Positions 7,543 through 16,841 of a stretch of DNA of 64,000 nt are shown one piece after another. A program made the translations under genes and the position numbers. Under the pieces are notes generated by a model. It worked only from the letters and a program-made list of their open reading frames with translations. It was not told where the DNA came from and did no database searches. Within the stretch, counting starts at the first letter, position 1. Every line of letters starts with the position of its first letter. The stretch lies in assembly GCF_009758205.1 (NCBI RefSeq), contig NZ_WRXN01000005.1, forward strand, positions 467,035-531,034. The letters are read 5' to 3'. Source of the stretch: Chitinophaga tropicalis (GTDB lineage Bacteria; Bacteroidota; Bacteroidia; Chitinophagales; Chitinophagaceae).

Positions 7543-8724
7543 ATGAAAAATCTATCAACTCTATTTCCCAGGCAACTATTGTCTGTAGCCCTTTTGACAG
7601 TTTTAATGCTGAGCTGTAAAACAGAAGAAGATAACATTTTAAAGAAGACAACGACCCTGGCGGCGGCACCCCAGATATCGCTGACGCCGGTAATTACTTC
7701 CGGGTTGAGTGGTCCGATGCAGTTTGTGCATGTCCGTGACGGCAGTAAACGTATTTTTATTCCGCAGAAAACCGGTAGTATAAGAGTGTATGATTCTGTG
7801 TTTAACTTTATTTCTGTGTTTGGTACTGTGTCAAATGTGAGTACTAATGGTGAAAGAGGGCTGCTTAGCATGGCTTTTCACCCTAACTATTCAACGAATG
7901 GGTTCGTTTATGTCTATTATACCAATACAGCAGGTAATCTTGAGCTTGCCAGGTATCGTGTAAGCACAAGTAACCCTAATACGCTGAATGCGGCATCCAA
8001 AGTGATCGTACTGACCATCCCCCACCCTACTTATTCAAACCATAATGGAGGCGAGCTCCACTTTGGCAGTGATGGGTACCTGTATTTATCTACCGGTGAT
8101 GGCGGCGGCAGCGGTGATGTTTCCAACAACGCGCAGAATACCTCTGTTCTGCTGGGGAAAATATTGCGCCTGGCTGTTAATACTTCCACCACTGCTCCAT
8201 ATTACAGCATTCCTGCAGGTAATCCTTTTTCAAATGCAGTATATGCTTATGGGCTACGTAACCCCTATCGCTGGAGCTTTGACAGAGCTACCCAGGACAT
8301 GTGGATAGGTGATGTAGGACAGGATTCGTGGGAGGAAATCAATTTCCGCGCAGCAGCTGGTACTTCAGGAGCCAATTATGGATGGCGTTGTTATGAAGGG
8401 AATGCCGCATATAATACCTCCGGATGTAATGGAACAAATTATATCTTCCCGGTGCATGCTTACGCTACACAGAATCCTGCTGCAAGTATTACAGGAGGTG
8501 TGGTTTACAGAGGAACTGCATACCCGGCTTTACAGGGTTGTTACCTGAGTGCGGATTTCTATTCCGGCGTTTTCTATAAGATCGTTCCTAATGGCTCTGC
8601 ATGGACTGTTACTACTCAAACACTTTCTCCGACAGGAATTGTGGATTTCGGGGAAACTGAAAGCGGGGAAGTGTATGTTGTATCTCATACGGGAAACAGT
8701 GTGTACCGCGTTACATCGAATTAA
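7543..8724 (+). CDS. PQQ-dependent sugar dehydrogenase lipoprotein (GSDH family)
   Basis: A 393-residue protein with a lipobox (LTVLMLSC, Cys25) and the six-bladed propeller signature of soluble glucose/sorbosone dehydrogenases: ERGLLSMAFHPNY (104-116), NHNGGELHFGSDGYLYLS (166-183, with the likely catalytic His167), a GDGGG calcium-type loop, YGLRNPYRWSFD (236-247), and WIGDVGQDSWEEIN followed by NYGW. The family oxidises aldose sugars to lactones using PQQ and passes electrons to a quinone or cytochrome. The exact sugar cannot be read from the sequence. No PQQ biosynthesis genes are in the window. It is flanked by its own terminator and separate from its neighbours. Confidence 0.88.
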   Translation: MKNLSTLFPRQLLSVALLTVLMLSCKTEEDNILKKTTTLAAAPQISLTPVITSGLSGPMQFVHVRDGSKRIFIPQKTGSIRVYDSVFNFISVFGTVSNVSTNGERGLLSMAFHPNYSTNGFVYVYYTNTAGNLELARYRVSTSNPNTLNAASKVIVLTIPHPTYSNHNGGELHFGSDGYLYLSTGDGGGSGDVSNNAQNTSVLLGKILRLAVNTSTTAPYYSIPAGNPFSNAVYAYGLRNPYRWSFDRATQDMWIGDVGQDSWEEINFRAAAGTSGANYGWRCYEGNAAYNTSGCNGTNYIFPVHAYATQNPAASITGGVVYRGTAYPALQGCYLSADFYSGVFYKIVPNGSAWTVTTQTLSPTGIVDFGETESGEVYVVSHTGNSVYRVTSN

Positions 8725-8759
8725 ATACTGCATTTAATACATCAGGACTGTATTCAAAG

Positions 8760-8785
8760 AAGGGCTGGCCTAAGGGCCGGCCTTT
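8760..8785 (+). terminator. Hairpin terminator after the sugar dehydrogenase
   Basis: AAGGGCTGGCC (8760-8770) pairs with GGCCGGCCTTT (8775-8785) over 11 bp including two G-U pairs, with a TAAG loop and a T-rich end. About 190 bp of sequence without a gene follows, in which I see only a GGCCCAGCTAAGAATTC string related to the dispersed repeat. Confidence 0.7.
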
Positions 8786-8970
8786 CTGGGTTTACGGCCC
8801 AGCTAAGAATTCAAATTGGTGCACTACCTGTAATATTTTTTCGGTTTCCCACTTAATTGTAGTAGCTTCACTAAGAACACTTCACATAAACAGATTGTCA
8901 ACCAGGTTTTACTATACTTCCCCCTAAAGCGAGCAATTAATCCTGCATTGTCCTTTTAAAATACAGTACA

Positions 8971-9543
8971 ATGAAAAAGTTCCTTCTACCAATGATTGCT
9001 TTCTTATTGAGTAATCCATTATTCAGCCGGCAGAATAATCAAAATGCTGTAGCATCACTATTATTCAAGGATATTAAGACTACGCTAACGGCGGCAGATA
9101 AAAACCAGATTGCCGCTAAACTTGGTTTTATACCTTCCGGAAATCAGAATGAACCATTTGCGCTGGATAAAGATAGTAAGGAGTATCCCTTTGCAGCGAC
9201 TGTCTATCCTACAGATCTCAATAAAGATGGTAAGGACGAAATCTTTATTGTGTTTGGGAATTCTTACACATCCGGAGCAGCGGGGTCCAGTGTTGCCCTG
9301 TTCATTAAAAATGCTGCCGGAGTCTATACAAATAATTTGGGCTTTCCCGGCACTACGCCAGATGTGCTTGCGACCTCCTACCAGGGATATCCTGATCTGC
9401 TGATAGGAGGACCAGGTTTTGAATTTCCTGTATGGAGATGGAATGGTAAAACATATGCTTACTATAAAAAGGTAAGTGATGCGACATATAGCAAGCTCAG
9501 GAAAATGACACTTGAAGAAGTCAGCAAGTCAAGCAGACAATAA
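8971..9543 (+). CDS. Secreted protein of unknown function with a Ca-binding-like loop
   Basis: A 190-residue protein with a signal peptide (MKKFLLPMIAFLLSNPLFS) and no membrane segment in the mature part. Residues 73-84 (TDLNKDGKDEIF) match the D-x-N-x-D-G-x-D-E loop of FG-GAP/EF-hand-like repeats, and later GGPGFEFPVWRWNGK resembles the end of such a blade. I do not recognise a family. It probably acts in the periplasm or outside the cell. The stop is 20 bp from the convergent gene that ends at 9563. Confidence 0.75.
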   Translation: MKKFLLPMIAFLLSNPLFSRQNNQNAVASLLFKDIKTTLTAADKNQIAAKLGFIPSGNQNEPFALDKDSKEYPFAATVYPTDLNKDGKDEIFIVFGNSYTSGAAGSSVALFIKNAAGVYTNNLGFPGTTPDVLATSYQGYPDLLIGGPGFEFPVWRWNGKTYAYYKKVSDATYSKLRKMTLEEVSKSSRQ

Positions 9544-9562
9544 TTGTGAACATATTGCCAGT

Positions 9563-9814
9563 TTAAATTGTAAGTGTATTCAATAATTTCTCCCAATCAG
9601 ATGCGTTTACTGCATTCTTCCGGACGATTGCCTGTTGCTGGCTATCGATCAACAGAATCAGTTTATCTCCCTTCTGTTTCAAGCGGATCTGTTCTTTCCT
9701 GACTTTCATATCTTTTCTTTTAAAGAGTGATTTATTCACAAAATTCAGATGAACATCATCCTGCCCGATACCAATTATCAACAACTCAAACCTGTTCAGA
9801 TAAAATATATACAC
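9563..9814 (-). CDS. Small protein of unknown function (83 aa, GTG start)
   Basis: A short ORF beginning with GTG at 9814, 14 bp after the stop of the DUF5107-TPR gene, in the same direction. It is rich in beta-type sequence (LLIIGIGQDDVHLNF, DKLILLIDSQQQAIV) with lysine-rich turns, which might be a PH-like or small beta-barrel domain. Codon pattern looks normal for the region, but the start codon is weak and no family is recognised. It could be the last gene of the sugar-module operon or a chance ORF. Confidence 0.4.
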   Translation of the reverse strand: MYIFYLNRFELLIIGIGQDDVHLNFVNKSLFKRKDMKVRKEQIRLKQKGDKLILLIDSQQQAIVRKNAVNASDWEKLLNTLTI

Positions 9815-9828
9815 CAGGGAACTAAATA

Positions 9829-12800
9829 TTAAGCAGGCCTGTTTTCAGTGTGTATTTCAGTAGTTGCAGCCCATTTCGATCTCAGTGATTCATGCAGGTG
9901 AATGCCCAGGTGCGCCGGGTTGTGACTTAGTCCCTTATGAAAGAATTCTGCTGCCTTTTTATATTCCTGCTTCCCGAGCCATCCTAAACCCTGCAGGTAA
10001 TAACAGTGAATAGCATTATGCCGTGTAAGATCATCTTCAAAGATAGTCAGGTCGGGATGAGATACGGCAAAGAAGTCCATGCGAACGATATCGTCCTGGT
10101 GGGTTTCGCCATATTTGATCAGTCGTGCGAATCGCTGATCGGCTTCTGCCGGCCGGCCGAGTTTCAGCAAGGCTAGTCCCTGGTAGAATATTTTATCCGG
10201 CTGCTGGTCGTTGTAAAAGATGGCTTGCCCGGGATCGCTCAATCCAACGGAAGCTTTTTCCCAGCTGGCGATAGCCTCGTTCTGTCTGCCCATCTTTTCG
10301 CAGGCGCAGCCTATCCAGTAATGGATATCATTTTCCTGGGCGCCGAAGAGTTTTCCTTCTCCAAGGTTTTCAGGGTATGATTGAGCTGCATGCAATAGTT
10401 CTATAGCCTTTTCGTAATCACCATCTGCTATAGCATTAAGCGCAAGCTGGATGTGGATGGCAATATGCTGGTTGGAGGTTTTGCCTTCCCCTCCTTCCCA
10501 GGGATGAAACTTGTGGGATTGTAACAGTTGCAGGGCCTTAGCAGGTTGTCCTGTTAACGTATGGAGCGTTATATATTCAATGAATAAATCGTCGCGTTCT
10601 TTAAGGATATTTTCATGTTGCTGTAATGCAGACAGGCGGTTTGCTGGTGATGCCTGCATCAATTTATGGAGCTGATCAAGCTCGTACAATACACGGGCAT
10701 CCTGCGGATCTGCCAGGAATGCTTTTTCGAACAGGCGCAGGGCTTCGTCCTTCCTGTCAAATTTGTTGAAGCAGGCGATCCCAAGATTCCGTAAAACGGT
10801 AGGGAATGCGTCATGCAGGCGGATACTTTTTTCCCAATGTGTTTTTGCGTCTTCATAGCGTCTTTTGGCGTAGAAGAAGTTTCCCAGGTAGAAATGAGCT
10901 TTATAGTCACCGGGGCGATGTTTGAGCACTTCATTCAGCACTTCGATATCTTCCAGTCTGTTGGGGAAAACGCGGTCCGGGGAGCAGGCAAATGCTTTTG
11001 TCCACCACTGACCGGCTTGTTCTCTTTGTCCGAGTTGTAAGGCGTAAAAACCCAGGTAACAAAGTAACAGGGCACCCTGTTGATCTGCGATGGCCAGCAG
11101 GTCATAAGCGGCTGTATATTGTCCTGTCCGGGCATAGTCGATCGCTATTTCCAGGAAGGTGTGTTCCCGTCCGCCGATCAGGGACAGTAGCTCTTCTGTG
11201 CCCCTGGTGGCCTGTTCCGGTTGCCCGGTAAGTGTCAGTAACTGTATATGTTCAAAGTAGTTTCCAAAATCAAAAGGATCCTGGTGGATGGCTTGCCTGC
11301 AATGTGTCAGTGCGTCCTGGTGTTTACCCTGGTTGCGCAGGATGATAGTCTTCAGGTGTTTTGCCTGCTGACTGTTCTGATTCCTGGTAAGGGAGCGATC
11401 GATCAGTTGCAATGCGGATGTCCAGTTACCCCGGTAAGCTTCAATAGCTGCCAGTTCAAAGTAAGCCTTATCCTGTACTGATGTGGTCCAGGTAGCTTTA
11501 AACAGGTATGGGAAAGCTTCGTTATAGCGGCGCTGGTAGCATAGGGCTATGCCCATGTTGTAGAGCGGTTCGCTATCGTAGGGATTCGGATTGTGTTTGT
11601 TCAGCTTTTCAATGGCACGGGTGAAGTGTTTTTTGCTTTCTTCGTAAGCGCCTGTTCGCAGGCGTAGTAGTCCCATGGCATTGTTTGTGCGGATATCTGA
11701 AGGATCGCGGCGGAGCGCTTCCAGGTAATAGTCCTCAGGACGATAGGTAGCGTGGCGGTATTGTTCCAGGTGTAGGCCTGCCAGGTACAGTGATTCCACT
11801 GTATCTACATCGGCAGGTAATGGTATGGCTTTCGCGGGATCCGGCAAGGCGTTTTCCCGGGGCTTTTCCGGGGTGTAGGACAGTATCTCATTTCCCTGTT
11901 CGTCGCTGATGGTAATGGTATAAGATGACGGTTCGAGGGCAGCGTTCTGAAGGGAAAATGTATCCAGGAATGCTGCATGGGGGGACAGGTGTACATCTTT
12001 GCTGAACAGCAGGGTATTGCCTGTTGTGACTTTTATGTTTACCTGTCGCCGGCTCGTGACATACACGCCGATCTCTGCCTTTTGGCCTTTAATCTCAAAA
12101 TTGAGCATGGCATCTGTAGAGGCATTCTTTACGTAGCCGATCTCTTTATAGGGCATGAAGTACTGATGGAATTCGCGCACTTCGTTGGGCATGATCCAGC
12201 TGAAATCGGGTTGGTTGTCTGTGTATACGCCGCACATCAGTTCAAAATAAGGGCCATCGGAATCTGTCAGCTGGCGGTCCCAGGCTTTACCGAATTCCCC
12301 TGCTCCCCAGGTCCACTGTTTCTTGCCGGGGCTGACATGGTGGTTTGCCACGTGCATCAGTCCTGCTTTGCGCTTATGGTGGTAGCCTCCTACAAAGTTG
12401 TAGGAGCTGTTTACCGCCATGTAAGAAGTAGGCACGGGTATGTTGGTATAAACTGAGATATCTGTGCCGGGGGAGTAATCGACCTTATAGTAAGTACCAG
12501 TAGCGATGGGGAAAGAGCTTACGTCACGTTTACCGTGGTCATACACAGCATGCACATCGGGCGGGAAAACGCTTTGATAATGTTCGTCTACGGCTACCGC
12601 GGGATTGGCCCACCAGAGGAAGGTTTGCGGGAATGGCGTTCTGTTATACAGCTTAGCGTGCAGTTCTATGTAAGCTTTGTCAGGATAGAGTGTGAAACCC
12701 AGGGAGCAACGTGTTCTGAACATTACTTCATATTCGTTGACCCATACTGTTTTGCTTCCGTCGGCATGTTCTTCAATTTTGTAATCTGTGGGACCGAATG

Positions 12801-13176
12801 TGGAAGGGCGGTGATGCTGGGGCCAGTTGAATTCGATGCCACCACTGATCCAGGGGCCTGTCAAACCGACCAGTGCAGGTTTAATAACGCTGTTGTGATA
12901 AACAAAGTGATAGTTGTTCGTTTTATCGTAAGCCATCTGGATCCTTCCGCCCAGTTCCGGCAGGATCATTACTTTGATATAATCGTTTTCCAGGTAAAGG
13001 GCTGTCCATTCTTTATCTTCTTTTTCATCATACACTTTATCGATGACCGGATGGGGATATACCACGCCGCTGCTGCCCTGGTAAACACGTTTTTCTAAAA
13101 ACATCGGGTTCTTATCGGGATCGCCTACTTTATAGGTGGGGATCACAACATATTCCTTCCATGCTTTGACCTGCAT
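9829..13176 (-). CDS. DUF5107 domain plus tetratricopeptide-repeat protein (1115 aa)
   Basis: The N-terminal ~350 residues match the DUF5107 family, which has an aldose-mutarotase-like beta-sandwich: YLENDYIKVMILPELGGRI, then GGIEFNWPQHHRPSTFGPTD and FFLWWANPA-type segments. From about residue 450 to 1090 the protein is a long run of TPR motifs (for example NAMGLLRLRTGAYEESKKHF). No signal peptide is seen, so it is probably cytoplasmic. Such proteins usually sit in carbohydrate-use clusters and are thought to bind or modify a sugar, but no reaction has been established that I know of. It follows the MFS sugar porter by 36 bp and is surely co-transcribed with it. Confidence 0.88.
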   Translation of the reverse strand: MQVKAWKEYVVIPTYKVGDPDKNPMFLEKRVYQGSSGVVYPHPVIDKVYDEKEDKEWTALYLENDYIKVMILPELGGRIQMAYDKTNNYHFVYHNSVIKPALVGLTGPWISGGIEFNWPQHHRPSTFGPTDYKIEEHADGSKTVWVNEYEVMFRTRCSLGFTLYPDKAYIELHAKLYNRTPFPQTFLWWANPAVAVDEHYQSVFPPDVHAVYDHGKRDVSSFPIATGTYYKVDYSPGTDISVYTNIPVPTSYMAVNSSYNFVGGYHHKRKAGLMHVANHHVSPGKKQWTWGAGEFGKAWDRQLTDSDGPYFELMCGVYTDNQPDFSWIMPNEVREFHQYFMPYKEIGYVKNASTDAMLNFEIKGQKAEIGVYVTSRRQVNIKVTTGNTLLFSKDVHLSPHAAFLDTFSLQNAALEPSSYTITISDEQGNEILSYTPEKPRENALPDPAKAIPLPADVDTVESLYLAGLHLEQYRHATYRPEDYYLEALRRDPSDIRTNNAMGLLRLRTGAYEESKKHFTRAIEKLNKHNPNPYDSEPLYNMGIALCYQRRYNEAFPYLFKATWTTSVQDKAYFELAAIEAYRGNWTSALQLIDRSLTRNQNSQQAKHLKTIILRNQGKHQDALTHCRQAIHQDPFDFGNYFEHIQLLTLTGQPEQATRGTEELLSLIGGREHTFLEIAIDYARTGQYTAAYDLLAIADQQGALLLCYLGFYALQLGQREQAGQWWTKAFACSPDRVFPNRLEDIEVLNEVLKHRPGDYKAHFYLGNFFYAKRRYEDAKTHWEKSIRLHDAFPTVLRNLGIACFNKFDRKDEALRLFEKAFLADPQDARVLYELDQLHKLMQASPANRLSALQQHENILKERDDLFIEYITLHTLTGQPAKALQLLQSHKFHPWEGGEGKTSNQHIAIHIQLALNAIADGDYEKAIELLHAAQSYPENLGEGKLFGAQENDIHYWIGCACEKMGRQNEAIASWEKASVGLSDPGQAIFYNDQQPDKIFYQGLALLKLGRPAEADQRFARLIKYGETHQDDIVRMDFFAVSHPDLTIFEDDLTRHNAIHCYYLQGLGWLGKQEYKKAAEFFHKGLSHNPAHLGIHLHESLRSKWAATTEIHTENRPA

Positions 13177-13212
13177 TATTATTTGTTTTTCTGATTAGTA
13201 ATATTGATGCCA

Positions 13213-14541
13213 CTAATGACCAGGAGTGATATCCCCGATATCTTCCAATGATCTGCCGTTTGTCTCCTTAACGTTCCTGTAGATGAACAGGAAGCCCAGC
13301 ACACAAATGATGGCATAGAGGTAAAAGGGTGTATAAGTGCCCAGCCGGCTGGCCAGAATGGGGAAAGTAAATACGAGAATGGCGTAAGCGAACCATAGTG
13401 CCAGCACTGAAACGGATACTGCTATTCCTCTGATCTTTGAGGGAAAGATCTCTGCGATCAGCACCCAGGTTACCGGCGCTAATGACATAGCATATACAGC
13501 GATGCTGGCCAGCAGTGTCCAGGCGGCGAGGCCAGACTTCTGCTGAAGGAGGAAGGCGCTGGCAACGTAGAGGATTGCCAGTCCGCCGGCACCCAGGAGC
13601 ATCAGTGGTTTTCGGCCGAGTTTATCTACCTGCCACATGGCTAATATGGTAAACAGCAAGTTGACGATGCCGATGAAAATTGTTTGTTTCAGCTGGTCGT
13701 CCTGGTTGAAGCCGACGCTTTGGAAAATGGTAGTGGCGAAATTGAATACGACATTGATGCCGCAGAGTTGTTGAAAGACGGCCAGCACCATACCTATCAG
13801 TAAAGCCGGCAGAACGGCTTTGGAAAATAATCCTGCGTAACCTTTTCTGCTATTATCCGGCGTATTCTTTTCGATGATGGTATTTGCATAATGCGTGCCG
13901 CCGATACGTAGTAATATTTTTGTTGCCTTATCTGTATTCCCGGTATTCATTAACCAGCGGGGGCTTTCAGGCAGCCAGCATACGCCGGTCAGGAATAATG
14001 CTGAAGGGACAGCTCCCAGTCCTACCATCCATCGCCAGGCATCAACGCCTTCATTGCGCAGAAGATAATTGACGATGTTAGTGATCAGGATTCCCAGTAC
14101 GATGGTAAGCTGATTGATAGCTATCATGCGGCCGCGGCTTTCTGCGGGAGCGATTTCTGCGATGTAAAGCGGAGATAATGTGGAAGCCATGCCGACACCT
14201 ATTCCGGCGATCAACCTGCAGGAGACGAAGAAGATCCTGTCTGGCGAGAGCGCCATAGCTATTGAGGAGATGAAGAAAATTCCTGCGGCCAGCAGGAGCC
14301 CGGGCTTTCGTCCGTATCTGTCCGCAATTCTACCAGCTATCAGACAACCCAGCATACAGCCTAAGGCAAGGGAGGCGGTAGCAAATCCATCCCAATATTC
14401 ATTAAATCCGAATTGAGCTTTCAGGAATGGTAATGCCCCGGCTATCACGGCAAAGTCAAACCCGAAAAGATATCCGCCAAGAGCAGATATAAAAGATACC
14501 CGGAGAATAAACCGATTGTTATATGTCGTGGAATTTTGCAT
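13213..14541 (-). CDS. MFS sugar porter (sugar/H+ symporter family)
   Basis: A 442-residue inner-membrane protein with twelve predicted helices and the sugar-porter motifs: GRIADRYGRK after helix 2, PESPRWL after helix 6, DKLGRKPL in the second half, and ETNGRSLEDI (the PETKGRSLE-type motif) at the end. An upstream in-frame TTG would add 17 residues, but the ATG at 14541 is preferred: a promoter-like pair (TTG-N20-AACCTTTG) lies just upstream. Relatives import arabinose, xylose, galactose or glucose. It is the first gene of a leftward operon with the DUF5107-TPR gene and diverges from an AraC regulator. Confidence 0.92.
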   Translation of the reverse strand: MQNSTTYNNRFILRVSFISALGGYLFGFDFAVIAGALPFLKAQFGFNEYWDGFATASLALGCMLGCLIAGRIADRYGRKPGLLLAAGIFFISSIAMALSPDRIFFVSCRLIAGIGVGMASTLSPLYIAEIAPAESRGRMIAINQLTIVLGILITNIVNYLLRNEGVDAWRWMVGLGAVPSALFLTGVCWLPESPRWLMNTGNTDKATKILLRIGGTHYANTIIEKNTPDNSRKGYAGLFSKAVLPALLIGMVLAVFQQLCGINVVFNFATTIFQSVGFNQDDQLKQTIFIGIVNLLFTILAMWQVDKLGRKPLMLLGAGGLAILYVASAFLLQQKSGLAAWTLLASIAVYAMSLAPVTWVLIAEIFPSKIRGIAVSVSVLALWFAYAILVFTFPILASRLGTYTPFYLYAIICVLGFLFIYRNVKETNGRSLEDIGDITPGH

Positions 14542-14561
14542 ATACAGATACTTGTTAAAGT

Positions 14562-14592
14562 CAAAGGTTCGCCATTTTGCATATTTAAACAA
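14562..14592 (-). promoter_or_regulatory. Promoter for the MFS/DUF5107 operon
   Basis: On the minus strand TTG (14592-14590) and AACCTTTG (14569-14562) are 20 bp apart, one mismatch from the TTG-N19-23-TAnnTTTG consensus. The ATG at 14541 is 20 bp downstream of the -7 box. AraC-type control from the divergent gene is likely. Confidence 0.5.
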
Positions 14593-14687
14593 TAGAAAAA
14601 AGAGGGAAATTGATGGATAAAATTATTATCTCTTTTTTAGTAAAAATATGGTTAATTTATGCTCACCTTATAAAAAGGATGGATATT

Positions 14688-15581
14688 ATGCCGGACAATA
14701 AATACGCCATAAAAAAGCTTTCCGAGGGTTTTGAAGGCCAGCTATCCTGTATTTTGCCGGAAGCTACGAAGAGGTTTTGTGCAACGCATGCGCTGTGCCG
14801 GAAATTATATATTACTGACATTGGATTTTATCCGCATGCAGGACTGCACAACAGGGAGCGGCCTAAAGGATGTACTCAATATATCCTCATTTATTGTATT
14901 GAGGGAGAAGGATGGTACCGGTTGTATGATAAGACATTTATGGTAAAAGCCGATCAATACTTTATACTGCCAAAGCTACAGGGACACGAATATGGGGCAG
15001 CAGATAAAGAGCCGTGGAGTATCTATTGGGTACATTTTACAGGAGAGCAGGCTGAGCATCTTTATCGCTTTTTAACTCCGCGGAAGCAAGCAGGCCCGCA
15101 AACGGTTGCCCGTTCGCCAATGCGGCAGATGATCTTTGACGATATCCTGCATCACCTGGAATTTATGAACAATACGGAAAGCATTGTTTATGCAAATTGT
15201 AATTTGTATGCTTTTATAACCTCGTTTAAGCAAGTGCAATTAAAGACCGCCGATAAAAAAGGTAATTCTATTCAAACCGTTATTGCACTGATGAAGGACA
15301 ACCTGGATAAAAACCTGACCCTAGAAGAATTTGCAGCTGCTGTAAATATATCAGCTTCTCATTTATCGGCTCTATTCAGGGAAAAAACCAAATACTCTCC
15401 TATCAGTCTGTTTACTTCTCTTAAGATCCAAAAGGCAAGCCAGTTGTTACAGGAAAGTGATTACAACATAAAAACTGTTGCTTCAAAATTAGGATATGAT
15501 GATCAGTATCATTTCTCCCGGGTGTTTAAAAAGATCATGGGTGTTTCTCCCAGGAAGTTTAAGGAGACGGGGAATAATTAA
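14688..15581 (+). CDS. AraC-family transcriptional regulator with sugar-binding cupin
   Basis: The N-terminal half is an AraC-type cupin (GEGWYRLYDKTFMVKADQYF, then the conserved PWSIYWVHFTG), and the C-terminal 100 residues are two helix-turn-helix units (LTLEEFAAAVNISASHLSALF and TVASKLGYDDQYHFSRVFKK) ending in the PRKFK motif. Upstream in-frame starts exist at 14610 (TTG), 14613 and 14679, but ATG 14688 has an AAGGA Shine-Dalgarno 8 nt before it and gives a normal 297-residue length. It diverges from the MFS/DUF5107 operon and is its most likely sugar-responsive activator. Confidence 0.9.
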   Translation: MPDNKYAIKKLSEGFEGQLSCILPEATKRFCATHALCRKLYITDIGFYPHAGLHNRERPKGCTQYILIYCIEGEGWYRLYDKTFMVKADQYFILPKLQGHEYGAADKEPWSIYWVHFTGEQAEHLYRFLTPRKQAGPQTVARSPMRQMIFDDILHHLEFMNNTESIVYANCNLYAFITSFKQVQLKTADKKGNSIQTVIALMKDNLDKNLTLEEFAAAVNISASHLSALFREKTKYSPISLFTSLKIQKASQLLQESDYNIKTVASKLGYDDQYHFSRVFKKIMGVSPRKFKETGNN

Positions 15582-15589
15582 ATTGGGAG

Positions 15590-16249
15590 CTATTTGATTT
15601 TCTTCTCTATCCAATCTTTTGTTGCCTTTGTTAACAGTGGCATTGTATCTTTTTTCTTACCGGCTTTAAAAGAATGATCGGCATCTTCCAACTTTATTAA
15701 TGTTGCTTTCTTTAGCGACTGGCATACGGTCTCAATCAGGTCCCATGTAGCAAGGGTATCTTTCGTTCCCTGTAAAAAGAGCATTGGCACCTTTACGTTT
15801 TTCAAATGTTCCGCCCGATCTATGGAAGGTTTGCCTGCAGGGTGTAGTGGAAATCCATAGAATATTATTCCTTTTACATCTTTACGCTGGTTTATTGATA
15901 AGTATTGTGAGGACATTCTTCCACCGAAGGATTTTCCTGATACAAACAGGGGAAGTGAGGGATATAATTCAAGTGCTTTATCAATAGCAGCCGCTATCGT
16001 TTGCTGGGCTACAGCCGGAGAGTCTGGTCTCTTCTTCTTTTGTTCGGTAAAAGGGAAATTAAATCTTAATGTTCCAATGCCTGTTTCGGCCAGGGCAGCT
16101 GACAGTGTTACCATAAAAGCATGATTCATATCTGCACCGGCGCCATGGGCCAGGGTCATCATGCAGATGGGCTTTTGGGGGACTGTGCATATAGCTGATA
16201 CTGCGTCTAAAGGCGATGGCAATGTCAGTGACAGCGATTTAATATCCAT
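15590..16249 (-). CDS. Alpha/beta hydrolase of the KANL3/Tex30-like type
   Basis: A 219-residue cytoplasmic protein with the oxyanion-type LAHGAGADMNHAF segment near residue 33, a nucleophile elbow GKSFGG (Ser107), an acid Asp164 in QGTKDTLA and a His192 in DADHSF. This is the complete triad of the dienelactone-hydrolase-like KANL3/Tex30 group. Substrate unknown. It is convergent with the AraC gene, 8 bp apart, and appears monocistronic with a -7 box (TATCTTTG) 24 bp upstream. Confidence 0.87.
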   Translation of the reverse strand: MDIKSLSLTLPSPLDAVSAICTVPQKPICMMTLAHGAGADMNHAFMVTLSAALAETGIGTLRFNFPFTEQKKKRPDSPAVAQQTIAAAIDKALELYPSLPLFVSGKSFGGRMSSQYLSINQRKDVKGIIFYGFPLHPAGKPSIDRAEHLKNVKVPMLFLQGTKDTLATWDLIETVCQSLKKATLIKLEDADHSFKAGKKKDTMPLLTKATKDWIEKKIK

Positions 16250-16272
16250 AATTTATTGTTTGATATAGTATT

Positions 16273-16280
16273 CAAAGATA
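16273..16280 (-). promoter_or_regulatory. -7 box TATCTTTG for the KANL3-like hydrolase
   Basis: An exact TAnnTTTG match on the minus strand, 24 bp before ATG 16249. No convincing -33 TTG. Confidence 0.45.
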
Positions 16281-16319
16281 AGCATGCTTATGGATTTCAT
16301 ATAAGAGTTGTAACGGTGT

Positions 16320-16838
16320 TCAGAAAACCCTGATCACTTTTACAAATCTTCCCATGTAATAGGGATTAAGCGTTGTTTCTGTGACCCCGTATGCCTTTCC
16401 TGAGGTGGAGTGGATAAAGACCACTTTATCGCCCGATTGGGTGATAATTCCCATATGTCCTACTGTTCTGATGGTACTGTCTGTGCCTGTAAAGAGAATG
16501 AGATCTCCGGGTTGGGTCTCCGCGAGCTTTACTTCTTTTCCTTCGTTAGTAAAACCGGTGGAGGTCCTGGGAACTTTTATATCAAAGTGATTGAATACGT
16601 ATGTTATAAAGCCGGAACAGTCGAATCCTTTTTTGGGATCGGTTGAACTGTATTTATAAGTGATGCCTTTCAGTGTTTTAGAGAATGTTATCAGCTCTGC
16701 CGGGGTAGTAGTGCCGGTTTGGATACTGGAATGGTTGACTGTGATAACAGTGTCAGGTATACTGACATATGCTGGCTTGTCCGGGGAGTTTGACAGCAGC
16801 AGGGAAAAAAGTGTTTTCAGGATAGTTATCTTATACAT
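16320..16838 (-). CDS. NlpC/P60 family cell-wall peptidase
   Basis: A 172-residue protein from ATG 16838 with a hydrophobic N-terminus (ITILKTLFSLLLS) that should act as a signal or anchor. It has the NlpC/P60 catalytic core: Cys74 in KGFDCSGF, His128 in VGHMGII and His143 in FIHSTS, with the usual QPGDLILF strand between. The family cleaves D-Glu-meso-Dap bonds in peptidoglycan stem peptides. The frame extends upstream only to a TTG, which lies within the -33 element of a TATATTTG promoter, so the ATG is the start. The promoter is so close that the transcript may be leaderless. Confidence 0.88.
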   Translation of the reverse strand: MYKITILKTLFSLLLSNSPDKPAYVSIPDTVITVNHSSIQTGTTTPAELITFSKTLKGITYKYSSTDPKKGFDCSGFITYVFNHFDIKVPRTSTGFTNEGKEVKLAETQPGDLILFTGTDSTIRTVGHMGIITQSGDKVVFIHSTSGKAYGVTETTLNPYYMGRFVKVIRVF

Positions 16839-16841
16839 ATT

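Noticed and set aside
10813..13098. Plus-strand ORFs up to 187 codons
   Set aside because: They are antisense shadows of the DUF5107-TPR gene, whose domain motifs are unambiguous.
14542..14592. N-terminal extension of the MFS porter from a TTG
   Set aside because: It would overlap the promoter elements and adds a non-conserved leader; ATG 14541 fits the family.
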